From NCBI GenBank assembly GCA_018820855.1, contig JAHJNL010000029.1, positions 1-64,000 on the forward strand: 64,000 nt of DNA. The letters are read 5' to 3'. Below the pieces are notes generated by a model. It ran no database searches. It was not told where the DNA came from and saw only the letters and a program-made list of their open reading frames with translations. Source of the stretch: Pseudomonadota bacterium (GTDB lineage: Bacteria > Desulfobacterota > Desulfobulbia > Desulfobulbales > Desulfocapsaceae). A program made the translations under genes and the position numbers. Below, piece after piece: positions 10,077 to 19,184 of the stretch (its first letter is position 1; each line of letters opens with the position of its first letter).

Positions 10077-10856
10077 TTAGAGGTAGACAGCAATCTTTTC
10101 AACCAACTGCTCGATTTGCTCTTCGACGGTTCCGGTCAAGACAGCCCTTTCGCCGCGAGGTGGCGGAGGAAAGACGCTGACCACCTGCGTGGGTGATCCT
10201 GCAAGACCTATGCAGGCCGAATCAGCTCCGATATCTTCAGCTGAAAGGATCTTGAACTCGGCCTTTTTCGCCTTCATCTTGCCTTTAAGCGAAGGAATAC
10301 GGGGTATGTTCAGATCTTTGACTACGGTCAGTAATACAGGCAATGAGACAGCTACCACATCGTAGCCGTCATCCATCATCCGCTCCAAAACTAATTCACT
10401 CTCACTGGCCTCCCGGACTTTCTGGATACAGGTGACAAAGGGGATATCAAGTTGGATGGCAAGACCTGGTCCCACCTGAGCGGTGTCCCCGTCAATTGCC
10501 TGTTTACCGCAAAGGATGAGATCGAAATCACCGATCTTATGAATGGCCTTGGCCAAGGTATAAGAAGTTGCCCAGGTATCAGCACCGGCAAAGGCCCTAT
10601 CAGACACAAGCACTCCATGGTCTGCCCCTAAGGATATGGCCTGCCGTAGAACGTCCACGGCCTGGGGTGGTCCCATACTCAGCACCGTAACTTCTCCACC
10701 CAGTTGTTCCTTTAACAGCACTGCCTCTTCCAAAGCATACTGGTCATAGGGATTCATTATGGACTGGACACCTTCACGGGCCAGGGTGTTTGTCTTCGGA
10801 TCCAAGCGTACATCTTTGGCATCTGGAACCTGTTTAACGCAGACAATAATCTTCAT
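10077..10856 (-). CDS. etfB: Electron transfer flavoprotein beta subunit
   Basis: MKIIVCVKQVPDAKDVRLDPKTNTL...INPYDQYALEEAVLLKE-like region, SDRAFAGADTWATSYTLAKAI, CGKQAIDGDTAQVGPGLA. Confidence 0.95.
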   Translation of the reverse strand: MKIIVCVKQVPDAKDVRLDPKTNTLAREGVQSIMNPYDQYALEEAVLLKEQLGGEVTVLSMGPPQAVDVLRQAISLGADHGVLVSDRAFAGADTWATSYTLAKAIHKIGDFDLILCGKQAIDGDTAQVGPGLAIQLDIPFVTCIQKVREASESELVLERMMDDGYDVVAVSLPVLLTVVKDLNIPRIPSLKGKMKAKKAEFKILSAEDIGADSACIGLAGSPTQVVSVFPPPPRGERAVLTGTVEEQIEQLVEKIAVYL

Positions 10857-10874
10857 TACATTCCTCTTGTCGTC

Positions 10875-12029
10875 TTATCTGCGGGAATATTCTTTGTTAA
10901 GTTCCTGACCGATAACGTTTCGCTGCACCTGATTGGTTCCTTCATATATCTGAAGGATTTTAGCATCACGCATCATTTTCTCAACAGGATATTCACGCAT
11001 ATACCCATAACCACCCATGACCTGAACAGCATCGATACTCACCTTCATGGCCATATCCGTGGCCATAACCTTGCACATAGAGGAGACCTTTGACATATCC
11101 TTGGGATGAGCATCTATATGTTTTGCAGCGGAATAGACCAGAGCACGTGAAGCTTCAAGCTGAATAGCCATATCCGCAAGTATGTGTTGTACGGCCTGGA
11201 AAGAAATGATAGGTTTGCCAAACTGCACCCGCTGCTTGGCATAGGTAGTTGACTCATCCAGGCACGCCTGTCCAATTCCAAGGCCTAACGCGGCAATACC
11301 TGGGCGAGAAGAGTCAAGCGTCTTCATCACCGTAACAAATCCAGTTCCCGCTCGTCCGATGATCCGGTCTTTGGGAATCCGGCAGTCTTTGAAGATTAGT
11401 TCAGTGGTCGATGAGGCACGGATACCCATCTTCTTTTCTTTGGGTCCGCAGGAAAAACCGGCATCACCCTCTTCCACAACAAACATGGAAGCCCCGCGAG
11501 GCCCTTTTTTTCGGTCAGTGATCGCAACTACTGTATAAATCTGCGCTTCACCACCGTTGGTTATCCACTGTTTGGTTCCATTCAGAACCCACTCTTCACC
11601 GTCTAAAACTGCTGTCGTTTGAATCCCTGAAGCGTCAGAACCGGCATTGGCCTCGGTAAGACCAAAAGCAGCAAACTTCTTCCCAGCGGCAACCGGAGGA
11701 AGATATTTTTCTTTTAACTCTTCAGATCCTGAAATAATGATAGGATAGACGCCAAGTGCACTGGCGGCGAAGGCTGTTCCCACTCCGATGCAGCCTCGGC
11801 CCAGCTGTTCCAACGCCAACACAATATCCAGACATCCACCGCCAAAACCACCATACTCTTCAGGAATCGGCACACCGAATAGATCAGCTTGAGCCATACT
11901 ATTTAGAATATCGCGCGGAAATTCATCTTTTCTGTCTAATTCAGCACGCTGTGGAATGATACGCTCGTCAGTAATCTGCTTAGCGATCTCTACAATCATA
12001 CTCTGTTCTTCTGAAAGAAAATAATCCAT
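10875..12029 (-). CDS. Acyl-CoA dehydrogenase
   Basis: 384 aa; FGLTEANAGSDASG, QWITNGGEAQIY, VQFGKPIISFQAVQ, QVMGGYGYMREYPVEKMMRDAKILQIYEGTNQVQRNVI. Confidence 0.96.
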   Translation of the reverse strand: MDYFLSEEQSMIVEIAKQITDERIIPQRAELDRKDEFPRDILNSMAQADLFGVPIPEEYGGFGGGCLDIVLALEQLGRGCIGVGTAFAASALGVYPIIISGSEELKEKYLPPVAAGKKFAAFGLTEANAGSDASGIQTTAVLDGEEWVLNGTKQWITNGGEAQIYTVVAITDRKKGPRGASMFVVEEGDAGFSCGPKEKKMGIRASSTTELIFKDCRIPKDRIIGRAGTGFVTVMKTLDSSRPGIAALGLGIGQACLDESTTYAKQRVQFGKPIISFQAVQHILADMAIQLEASRALVYSAAKHIDAHPKDMSKVSSMCKVMATDMAMKVSIDAVQVMGGYGYMREYPVEKMMRDAKILQIYEGTNQVQRNVIGQELNKEYSRR

Positions 12030-12041
12030 TGGTTCTCCTGT

Positions 12042-13019
12042 TTACCATCTTACCAAAGCAGCTCCCCAGGTGAACCCTCCACCAAAAGAACAAACCAAGA
12101 GCAAATCATCGGGTTTAAGCCTTCCTTCCCGGCTTGCCTCATCGAGTGCAATGGGGATGGAAGCAGCGGATGTATTACCATATTTCTGGACGTTTATGAA
12201 TACTTTTTCTGCAGGGAGACCTAATCGGGAAACAAGCTTATTGAGGATACGGATATTGGCTTGATGAGGAATCATGAGCCCAATGGTGTCAAGGTCCACC
12301 TTTTCTCTGGCCAGAAGGTCCAAGACGGCACCTTCCATTGCCTTAACCGCATATTTAAAGACTTCCCTGCCCTCCATGAGGATGTGAGTGCCGGGATGTT
12401 GCGGCGGATTAAGATCCGGGTTGCAGGAAGGAGCCGCATGCATACAGAGAAGACTCCAGAGATTACCATCAGAAAACAGATTGGAGGCAACAACTCCACG
12501 AGCTTCATCACGATATCCCATGACTACAGCACCTGCGCCATCTCCAAAGAGAATACAGGTATTTCGATCTTCCCAATCTGTGTGGCTGGAAAGTGTCTCG
12601 GCTCCAATAAGGAGAATTTTTTTCTCCCGATCGGCCCGAAGATATTTGTCAACCATATCCAGACCAAAGAGAAATCCGGAGCAGGCCGCGTTAATATCAA
12701 AGGCAAAGGCCTTTACTGCCCCCAGTTCCTTTTGCACAAAACAGGCACATGAAGGCATGAGCATATGAGAACTGATGGTGGCAACAACAATGAGATCGAT
12801 TTCCTCTGCCGTCACCCCTGCCATCTCCATAGCACGCTGACCGGCTACAGTTGCCAGGCGATATGCTTCTTCACCCTTACCACTGATCCGACGCGTCTTG
12901 ATACCGGTACGGGTCCGAATCCATTCGTCGCTTGTCTCGACTATTTTTTCAAGATCGTGATTTGAAAGAACCCTGTCAGGGAGACAGGAACCGGTTCCCA
13001 GAATAACCGCACCCATCAA
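12042..13019 (-). CDS. fabH: Beta-ketoacyl-ACP synthase III
   Basis: GTGSCLPDRVLSNHDLEKIVETSDEWIRTRTGI; FDINAACSGFLFGL; MIPHQANIRI; KYGNTSAASIPIAL. Confidence 0.97.
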   Translation of the reverse strand: MMGAVILGTGSCLPDRVLSNHDLEKIVETSDEWIRTRTGIKTRRISGKGEEAYRLATVAGQRAMEMAGVTAEEIDLIVVATISSHMLMPSCACFVQKELGAVKAFAFDINAACSGFLFGLDMVDKYLRADREKKILLIGAETLSSHTDWEDRNTCILFGDGAGAVVMGYRDEARGVVASNLFSDGNLWSLLCMHAAPSCNPDLNPPQHPGTHILMEGREVFKYAVKAMEGAVLDLLAREKVDLDTIGLMIPHQANIRILNKLVSRLGLPAEKVFINVQKYGNTSAASIPIALDEASREGRLKPDDLLLVCSFGGGFTWGAALVRW

Positions 13020-14035
13020 CTCCTCTCCCTGGTAGCATCAAGATTTTCGGCAATACTGTCTTCGATTTTTGCATTAACTTTCATTTCAACAATCTTTCCG
13101 GCTTCAATGAGTGCATTCTTAATTGCAGCGGTACTGGATTTTCCATGACAAATCAATCCTGTCCCATTGATTCCTAAAAGTGGAGCACCACCGTATTCAG
13201 CATAATCAACACGTTTTTTCAAACGACGAAATACCGGGCGGGCTAAGAGATAACCAATCTTGGACCGCCAGGAACTCATAATCCCTTCACGGATCATCTG
13301 TCCTGCAGCCTCGACCAATCCCTCACTTACCTTTAAGCAGATATTGCCTACAAAACCGTCACAGACTATGACATCCACATCACCCTGAAAGATGTCCCTG
13401 CCTTCAACGTTACCAATGAAGTTCAATGAACTTGCAGCCAGCATGGCATGTGCCTCTTTCACCAGTTGGTTTCCTTTTCCAGTTTCTTCACCAATACTGA
13501 GGATTCCTACACGGGGAGCATTGATATCGAAAATCGGGGAAAAGGCTGAAGCCATGAGGGCAAACTGAAACAGATGCTGAGGGCGACAATCTACATTGGC
13601 CCCTACATCCATCATAACCACTGGCTTTTTCAGGGTGGGAATAATACTGGCAAGTCCTGGCCGAGAAACGTTCTTCAAACGTCCGAGCTTACGAATGGCA
13701 GCAGCCATGGTTGCCCCGGAGTTTCCGGCGCTGACTGCAGCATCAGCTTCTCCATTACGCACAAGATCAAAAGCGACCATTACAGAGGCATTCTTCTTCT
13801 TGCGAATAGCCTCAACAGGGGATTCCCCCATTTCAACCATTTCAGACGTATGAACAATTTGCAGCCTGGACAACACATCGCTGCCTAGTGACAACCTGTC
13901 GAGGCAAGCACCAATAAGCTGCTCATCCCCGACCAGGGTCACCCGCAGACCGACTTCCTGCACTGCCTGTATTGCGCCGGCAATCAGCTCATCAGGCCCA
14001 TGGTCCCCTCCCATGGCATCCAAGGCAATATGCAC
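13016..14035 (-). CDS. plsX: Phosphate acyltransferase PlsX
   Basis: IALDAMGGDHGP; SAGNSGATMAAA; MDVGANVDCRPQHL; EYGGAPLLGINGTGLICHGKS. Confidence 0.97.
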   Translation of the reverse strand: MHIALDAMGGDHGPDELIAGAIQAVQEVGLRVTLVGDEQLIGACLDRLSLGSDVLSRLQIVHTSEMVEMGESPVEAIRKKKNASVMVAFDLVRNGEADAAVSAGNSGATMAAAIRKLGRLKNVSRPGLASIIPTLKKPVVMMDVGANVDCRPQHLFQFALMASAFSPIFDINAPRVGILSIGEETGKGNQLVKEAHAMLAASSLNFIGNVEGRDIFQGDVDVIVCDGFVGNICLKVSEGLVEAAGQMIREGIMSSWRSKIGYLLARPVFRRLKKRVDYAEYGGAPLLGINGTGLICHGKSSTAAIKNALIEAGKIVEMKVNAKIEDSIAENLDATRERS

Positions 14036-14045
14036 GGCAAACGTC

Positions 14046-14234
14046 CTACTCTAATTCCGCATCCAAACTAAAAACAGAACGCCCCTTATACATACCGCAG
14101 CTCGGGCAAAGACGATGAGGTTGTTTGGGTTCACCGCAATCGGCACAGGTTGAAACCCCAGGTGCCTTCAAGGCATCATGAGATCTTCTTTTATGGGTAC
14201 GAGAATGGGAATGTCTTCTTTTGGGTAGAGCCAT
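14046..14234 (-). CDS. rpmF: 50S ribosomal protein L32
   Basis: [55 protein letters not shown]; true start is the internal ATG at 14234, not the ORF start at 14345. Confidence 0.95.
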   Translation of the reverse strand: MALPKRRHSHSRTHKRRSHDALKAPGVSTCADCGEPKQPHRLCPSCGMYKGRSVFSLDAELE

Positions 14235-14284
14235 GCTTTCCTCCAATAGATCAACTGCCGTCAAGCGGCATGAAATAACTAATT

Positions 14285-14778
14285 TTATTTTATTTTTTCC
14301 AAAACAGCATAAGAAGGACCTGAACCTTTTCGGGTGCATTGACATGCATTTTTATTCAGATTCACTCCACAGCAAACACATAATCTCTGCATCCATCTTT
14401 ACATATAAGATGAGCAGGCAAGGCCAGAATAAGCTGCCCCTGGAAAATCATGTCTCTTTCAATAAACGGCTCATCAACATGCACCGTTCCACAACCTTTT
14501 TAACTGCAACAATACTCATTTACTATTTACGGTCCATTTGCCAGCCACAAATGGTAAGCGTTTCGTCAAATTCGAAGTGCATCTGCTATTGCAGTATAAA
14601 TCAAACCAACCAGCAGATATCGAACAGAATGCACAGTCAGTTGCTGCGCCGTTTATCTGCGATATCAATTTGTATCAGTATACTCTGCTCAAAATCATCA
14701 TCGGATCAATGTAATCGATTCGGTGATTCTGAATCTATTACTCTCATTGGTAATGTCACTAAGTTGACTCTTCTTTAT
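14285..14778 (-). pseudogene. Degraded DUF177 (YceD family) gene upstream of rpmF
   Basis: Hand translation of the minus strand gives DUF177-like pieces in successive but different frames: KKSQLSDITNESNRFRITESITLIR (~14775-14701), LYCNSRC, KGCGTVHVDEPFIERDMIFQGQLILALPAHLICKDGCRD (14499-~14386), then [32 protein letters not shown] (14383-14285). No single frame spans the gene. Confidence 0.8.
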
Positions 14779-14943
14779 CTCTCCGCTACTGACAACAATA
14801 TTGGGACAGACGAATTAGACAGAAATACCCAATTTTTGGAAGAATGGCTAGAAAAAAATTCCTGGACACCCAATTCATGGAAAAAAAACAGAGAACAGAG
14901 AAAAAATTCCAAGAAACAAGCACCGAATTTGTCTCAGCGGAAA

Positions 14944-15378
14944 CTATAAAACGCGAGCAAGCCTGTCTGATGTCCTTTCCAGGCGCAACGTGACAATAGA
15001 GAGAATATGCTCAAGGAAACGACAAGTCAGTTCCTTAGACTGTTCTTTGAGTTTGGCAAAATCATGCCTGTCCAGACAATAGAGTCTGCAATCTTCAATG
15101 GCTACAATCCGTGTCTGACGAACATGGCCTTGCAGGAGGGCCGCCTCACCGACCATAGCCCCCGGATCCAACAAGGCAATAACCTGTAGCTTTTCTTCGA
15201 ATCCAGTATACTTATGAACAGAAAGACGCCCCTCACTCAAAAAATACAAGATGTTGGCAGGATCACCATATTCAAACAAAACCTCTCCCGCCGAAATGCT
15301 TTTTTCACTCAGCAGCGCAGAAAGGAAATGACGTTCATCCTCATCAAGAAAATCCAAAAAGGAAAAAGAGGTTTCCAC
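14944..15378 (-). CDS. Single-domain cyclic nucleotide-binding (Crp/cNMP-fold) protein
   Basis: 144 aa; LSEKSISAGEVLFEYGDPANILYFLSEGRLSVHK...LLDPGAMVGEAALLQGHVRQTRIVAIEDCRLYCLDRHDFAKL; no HTH domain. Confidence 0.85.
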   Translation of the reverse strand: METSFSFLDFLDEDERHFLSALLSEKSISAGEVLFEYGDPANILYFLSEGRLSVHKYTGFEEKLQVIALLDPGAMVGEAALLQGHVRQTRIVAIEDCRLYCLDRHDFAKLKEQSKELTCRFLEHILSIVTLRLERTSDRLARVL

Positions 15379-15998
15379 TAGTTGCTGCCCTCAGTAGAAA
15401 AACTGGCATTTTTCTCTTCTATAACCTTGACCAACCCGTCAAATTTTTCTTTTCTAAGAATTGATTTGAACTGTTCCCTAAAATTTCGGACCAGACTTAC
15501 GCCTTCTATATTGATGTCGTAGACTTTCCAGCTGGATTCCTTCTGTAGCATGACATAATGAACAGGAATAGCGACTCCATTGTTATCAACGACAGTGGAA
15601 ACTTGCGCTTTATCTCCCTTTATTCGTTCATCCTGAAATTTCACTTCCTGGCCCGAATAGCTCTCAAGTTTTCCAATGTAAGTATTTTCAAGCAGTTTGG
15701 TGAAAAGCTGCTCAAAATGTGTCTGCTGCTGCTGATCGATGGTATTCCAGGTCTTACCCAACACCAGTTTCGCCATCTCCGGGAAATCAAATCCCTGCGT
15801 GGCAATAGCCATTATTTTGGCTCGTCGTTCCTCTTTATGCTGTATTCCTGAGAGACTTGAATCAGCTAGAATATCAATGATTTTATTGAGGGTGGGCTTC
15901 AGCTCTTCGGTGGGCCCCAGTGAAGCCAGGGCAGCAGGCAATCCACTGAGGACAAAGAAGAGACAGAGGCTAAGAAAAAAGAAACGCTTGGCGTTCAT
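15378..15998 (-). CDS. mlaC: MlaC/Ttg2D family phospholipid-binding ABC component
   Basis: 206 aa; signal peptide; FDFPEMAKLVLGKTWNTIDQQQQTHFEQLFTKLLENTYIGKLESYSGQEVKF. Confidence 0.9.
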   Translation of the reverse strand: MNAKRFFFLSLCLFFVLSGLPAALASLGPTEELKPTLNKIIDILADSSLSGIQHKEERRAKIMAIATQGFDFPEMAKLVLGKTWNTIDQQQQTHFEQLFTKLLENTYIGKLESYSGQEVKFQDERIKGDKAQVSTVVDNNGVAIPVHYVMLQKESSWKVYDINIEGVSLVRNFREQFKSILRKEKFDGLVKVIEEKNASFSTEGSN

Positions 15999-16025
15999 CG
16001 CGATATCCTCACGGCTAAAATTTGA

Positions 16026-16856
16026 TTATAATTCATCAACAACATTCTGTGTTGAAGCTTTATCCTTAATCTTGTTTCTTCTGTAGTCGAGATAGACCTG
16101 GCGCATAGATACATAGGGATCCAGTGAATACTTCTTCAGATCTTCGTAAGCATCCGGATTAAGGGAGAGCAAGTTGATTTTATTTTCGGAATAGTAGGCC
16201 GTACTGACCAGAAGATCATCATTAAAATAGACCACCGGATGCGAATAGACGTCTACACCAAAACCTAACGTATCTCGTGCATTAGACGGTCCGAGAATAG
16301 GCCAGCAGAAATAGATACCCTCCCCCACCCCCCAGAGGCCAAGGGTCTGACCAAAATCTTCGGGTTTTGGTTCCAGTCCGAAATCGACCAGAGCCGGATC
16401 CCCTAAACCATACACACCAAGTGTGGAATTAATGAGAAAACGAGAGAGTTCAATTCCCGCATCACTGAATTTTCCCTGCAACAGATTATTCAAAAGCCGG
16501 ATTGGAGCAGCAAGGTTGGTAAAAAAATTACCAAAACTGTAACGTATATCTATCGGCAGGACGGCGGTGTATACCTTGTTTACGGGTTTCATGACCCAAT
16601 AATAGAGTTTGTCGTTAAACTCAAAAAAGACCCTGTTCATTGGCTCCAGGGGATCATAATACCTCGGTTCACGATTAAGAGGATCTTCATCGAAAAAATT
16701 GTCATTGAGGAGGTCTAACTCATTCTCTTCCCCTTGAGCAGCTTCCAGCGATGGGGCATGGTCTCTGCTTGCCTGTTGACGTTGGGCACAACCCAAAGGA
16801 ACCAGCAAAAAAATCACCATCAAATAAACGATACTGTATCTCATAGTTGTCAACAT
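16026..16856 (-). CDS. mlaA: MlaA/VacJ family lipoprotein
   Basis: Lipobox VPLGCAQ; DPLEPMNRVFFEFNDKLYYWVMKPVNKVY...LGVYGLGDPA...EDFGQTLGLWGVGEG. Confidence 0.93.
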   Translation of the reverse strand: MLTTMRYSIVYLMVIFLLVPLGCAQRQQASRDHAPSLEAAQGEENELDLLNDNFFDEDPLNREPRYYDPLEPMNRVFFEFNDKLYYWVMKPVNKVYTAVLPIDIRYSFGNFFTNLAAPIRLLNNLLQGKFSDAGIELSRFLINSTLGVYGLGDPALVDFGLEPKPEDFGQTLGLWGVGEGIYFCWPILGPSNARDTLGFGVDVYSHPVVYFNDDLLVSTAYYSENKINLLSLNPDAYEDLKKYSLDPYVSMRQVYLDYRRNKIKDKASTQNVVDEL

Positions 16857-16883
16857 AGCGGGAACAACCCTGAACCGCCCAAA

Positions 16884-17333
16884 TTATTTTACATTGCCAA
16901 AGGCAAACTTGCTTATAAGAGACTCAAGATCTATCGCGGATTCGGTATCGGTCAGGATATCACCTTCATGAAAGAACTCTTCCTCACCTCCCAGAGATAA
17001 CTGTACGTATTTATCTCCAATCAGACCCTGTGATTTAATCGAGGCCATGGAATCAGTGCTCAGTTTTACTTCTTTATTTATCAGTAAAAATACATTGGCT
17101 ACGCCATCTTCATCAAGCCAGACCTTGGCAACCTCCCCAACCACCACTCCGGCGACCTGTACTGAAGCACCATTTTTTACCCCGGAAATATTATCAAACT
17201 GGGCGGTGATGGTATAATTTTTACCGCGGTTTAAGAACGAGACCTCACCAAGTTTCAGGGCTAGATAGCCAAAGGCGAGAAACCCGGCAATCATAAATAT
17301 CCCTACCCAGAATTGTATACTGCTATTTTTCAT
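16884..17333 (-). CDS. mlaD: MCE-domain protein MlaD
   Basis: 149 aa; IQFWVGIFMIAGFLAFGYLALKLG...YTITAQFDNISGVKNGASVQVAGVVVGEV. Confidence 0.92.
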   Translation of the reverse strand: MKNSSIQFWVGIFMIAGFLAFGYLALKLGEVSFLNRGKNYTITAQFDNISGVKNGASVQVAGVVVGEVAKVWLDEDGVANVFLLINKEVKLSTDSMASIKSQGLIGDKYVQLSLGGEEEFFHEGDILTDTESAIDLESLISKFAFGNVK

Positions 17334-18115
17334 TGTTCCACCAAGTGACTTTGATAAATTTCCCCCATAGTGGTTTTAACAAATTCTTTAATATGGGTTT
17401 TTTGTGACCACTGGATCGCTTCGGGAGATGTAAAAATATCCATCCCTCCTTTATAGAGAACGATAACCTGATCGGCAAGATTAAATACTTTTGGAATATC
17501 GTGACTGACAATTATGGAGGTATAGCCTATCTGTTTCTGGGTTCGGGCAAAAAGATGATAGATTTCCTGGGTCATTACCGGATCAAGCCCAGTAGTCGGT
17601 TCATCAAAGAGCATGATCTCGGGTTTCAACTGCAGCGCTCTGGCCAGACCTGCCCGTTTTCTCATACCACCGCTGAGCTGAGCAGGAAATTTTTCTTCAT
17701 GGCCCAGAAGTTCAAGCTGCTCCAGAGTGGAAAGAACCTGCGCCCTGATCTCACTCTCCGTCTTTTGAGTGCGCTCTCTAAGAGGCAGGGCTACGTTTTC
17801 AAAAACCGTAAGGGAATCAAAGAGAGCCGATCCCTGAAAAAGGACACCGAAGTGCGACCGCAACTCTTCCAGCTCCCGTCCCCGACTATTGGTGCTCTCC
17901 CTGCCGGCCACAAAGATCTGTCCGCTGTCAGCCTGCATCAAGCCTAACACCAGCTTCAAGGTAACACTTTTACCTTGACCGCTACCTCCGGCTATCACCG
18001 TAGTTTTACCGGCAGGAATGGTGAAATTCACCTTATCCAGAATGACCTGCCTGTCGCCGTCTTCGCGGACAAAGGACTTTTCCACATCTTTAAACTCTAT
18101 GGCTATATCGTTCAT
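17330..18115 (-). CDS. mlaF: MlaF-like ABC transporter ATP-binding protein
   Basis: Walker A GGSGQGKSVTLK, signature LSGGMRKRAGLARAL, Walker B IMLFDEPTTGLDPV; overlaps mlaD by 4 nt. Confidence 0.95.
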   Translation of the reverse strand: MNDIAIEFKDVEKSFVREDGDRQVILDKVNFTIPAGKTTVIAGGSGQGKSVTLKLVLGLMQADSGQIFVAGRESTNSRGRELEELRSHFGVLFQGSALFDSLTVFENVALPLRERTQKTESEIRAQVLSTLEQLELLGHEEKFPAQLSGGMRKRAGLARALQLKPEIMLFDEPTTGLDPVMTQEIYHLFARTQKQIGYTSIIVSHDIPKVFNLADQVIVLYKGGMDIFTSPEAIQWSQKTHIKEFVKTTMGEIYQSHLVEQ

Positions 18116-18921
18116 AGGAGGACAGCGGTGAGAAGATAATCAAAAATAAGCACGGAAATCGATGACAGAACAACAGCTTGGGTCGTGACCTTGGACACAC
18201 TCTGTGCCCCAAAACCGGCCCCCCTGATCTGGTGAACAAAATATCCCCGACTGGTACAGATCCAGACTACCAGCAGGCCAAAGACGAAGGATTTTACGAC
18301 ACCCAGCCAGATATCGTGATTGGTGACACTGGTACGCATCCCCTCCAAATAACTGCCTGAATTGACACCCATCAATTTGACCCCAGCCACATATCCACCG
18401 GCAATGCCAACCACATCAAAGAGCGCGGTAAGCAGCGGAACCGAGACAAGGGCGGCGAGGAATTTCGGAGATATCAAATAGCGAAAGGGATCCACTGCCA
18501 TACAGTCCAAGGCATCAATCTGCTCGGAGATTCTCATGATACCAATTTCAGCACACATGGCTGACCCGGCGCGTCCAGCGACCATCAAGGCGGTGAGTAC
18601 AGGCCCCATTTCCATGATAAGAGTGAGTGAAACAGCTGACCCCAACATGCCTTCGGCACCGAACTTATGCAGGGAATAGTAACCCTGCAACCCCAGCACC
18701 ATTCCCGTGGAGGCAGCGGTAAAGAAGATAACAACAAGCGATCCGACACCGATAAAGTGCAGCTGGCGAAGGAATTCAGCAAAGCGAAAAGGGCGTTTGA
18801 AACACCCCTGGACAGCCTGCAACAGATAAAGTCCCATGCGGCCAAGATCATTGACCACATATAGACCTGTATTGCCCAGTCTTGCTATGGAGTTCTGTTG
18901 CATTGAATTTGTTACCTGCAT
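18112..18921 (-). CDS. mlaE: MlaE-family ABC transporter permease
   Basis: VGSLVVIFFTAASTGMVLGLQGY...GPVLTALMVAGRAGSAMCAEIGIMRISEQIDALDCMAVDPFRYLISPKFLA. Confidence 0.95.
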   Translation of the reverse strand: MQVTNSMQQNSIARLGNTGLYVVNDLGRMGLYLLQAVQGCFKRPFRFAEFLRQLHFIGVGSLVVIFFTAASTGMVLGLQGYYSLHKFGAEGMLGSAVSLTLIMEMGPVLTALMVAGRAGSAMCAEIGIMRISEQIDALDCMAVDPFRYLISPKFLAALVSVPLLTALFDVVGIAGGYVAGVKLMGVNSGSYLEGMRTSVTNHDIWLGVVKSFVFGLLVVWICTSRGYFVHQIRGAGFGAQSVSKVTTQAVVLSSISVLIFDYLLTAVLL

Positions 18922-19184
18922 ATGAATAAATTAACCAACTATCGTTGCCACCGTCTAACCAGAGTAATGCATAAAAACGCTCCGTTCTTTCACCAGACAA
19001 ATGATCCGTCAGAGATTGAAAAATACAAAAAAAATGGCACCACTAGTCCCATGATAAATTTAGAAATATGGAATGTCAATGACAGAGGACGATTCAGAAA
19101 AGAAAGGGGTAATGTTTTTTCTCAAAAAAAATGGCCTGGCACCACCCCAGAGAGAAAAGATTTCTCCCTGGCAGCATGTCCGCC

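Noticed and set aside
14221-14949. 242-aa plus-strand ORF in the rpmF upstream region
   Set aside because: Ser/Asn/Ile-rich composition with no recognisable domain, antisense to rpmF start and to the DUF177 remnant; best explained as a chance open frame.
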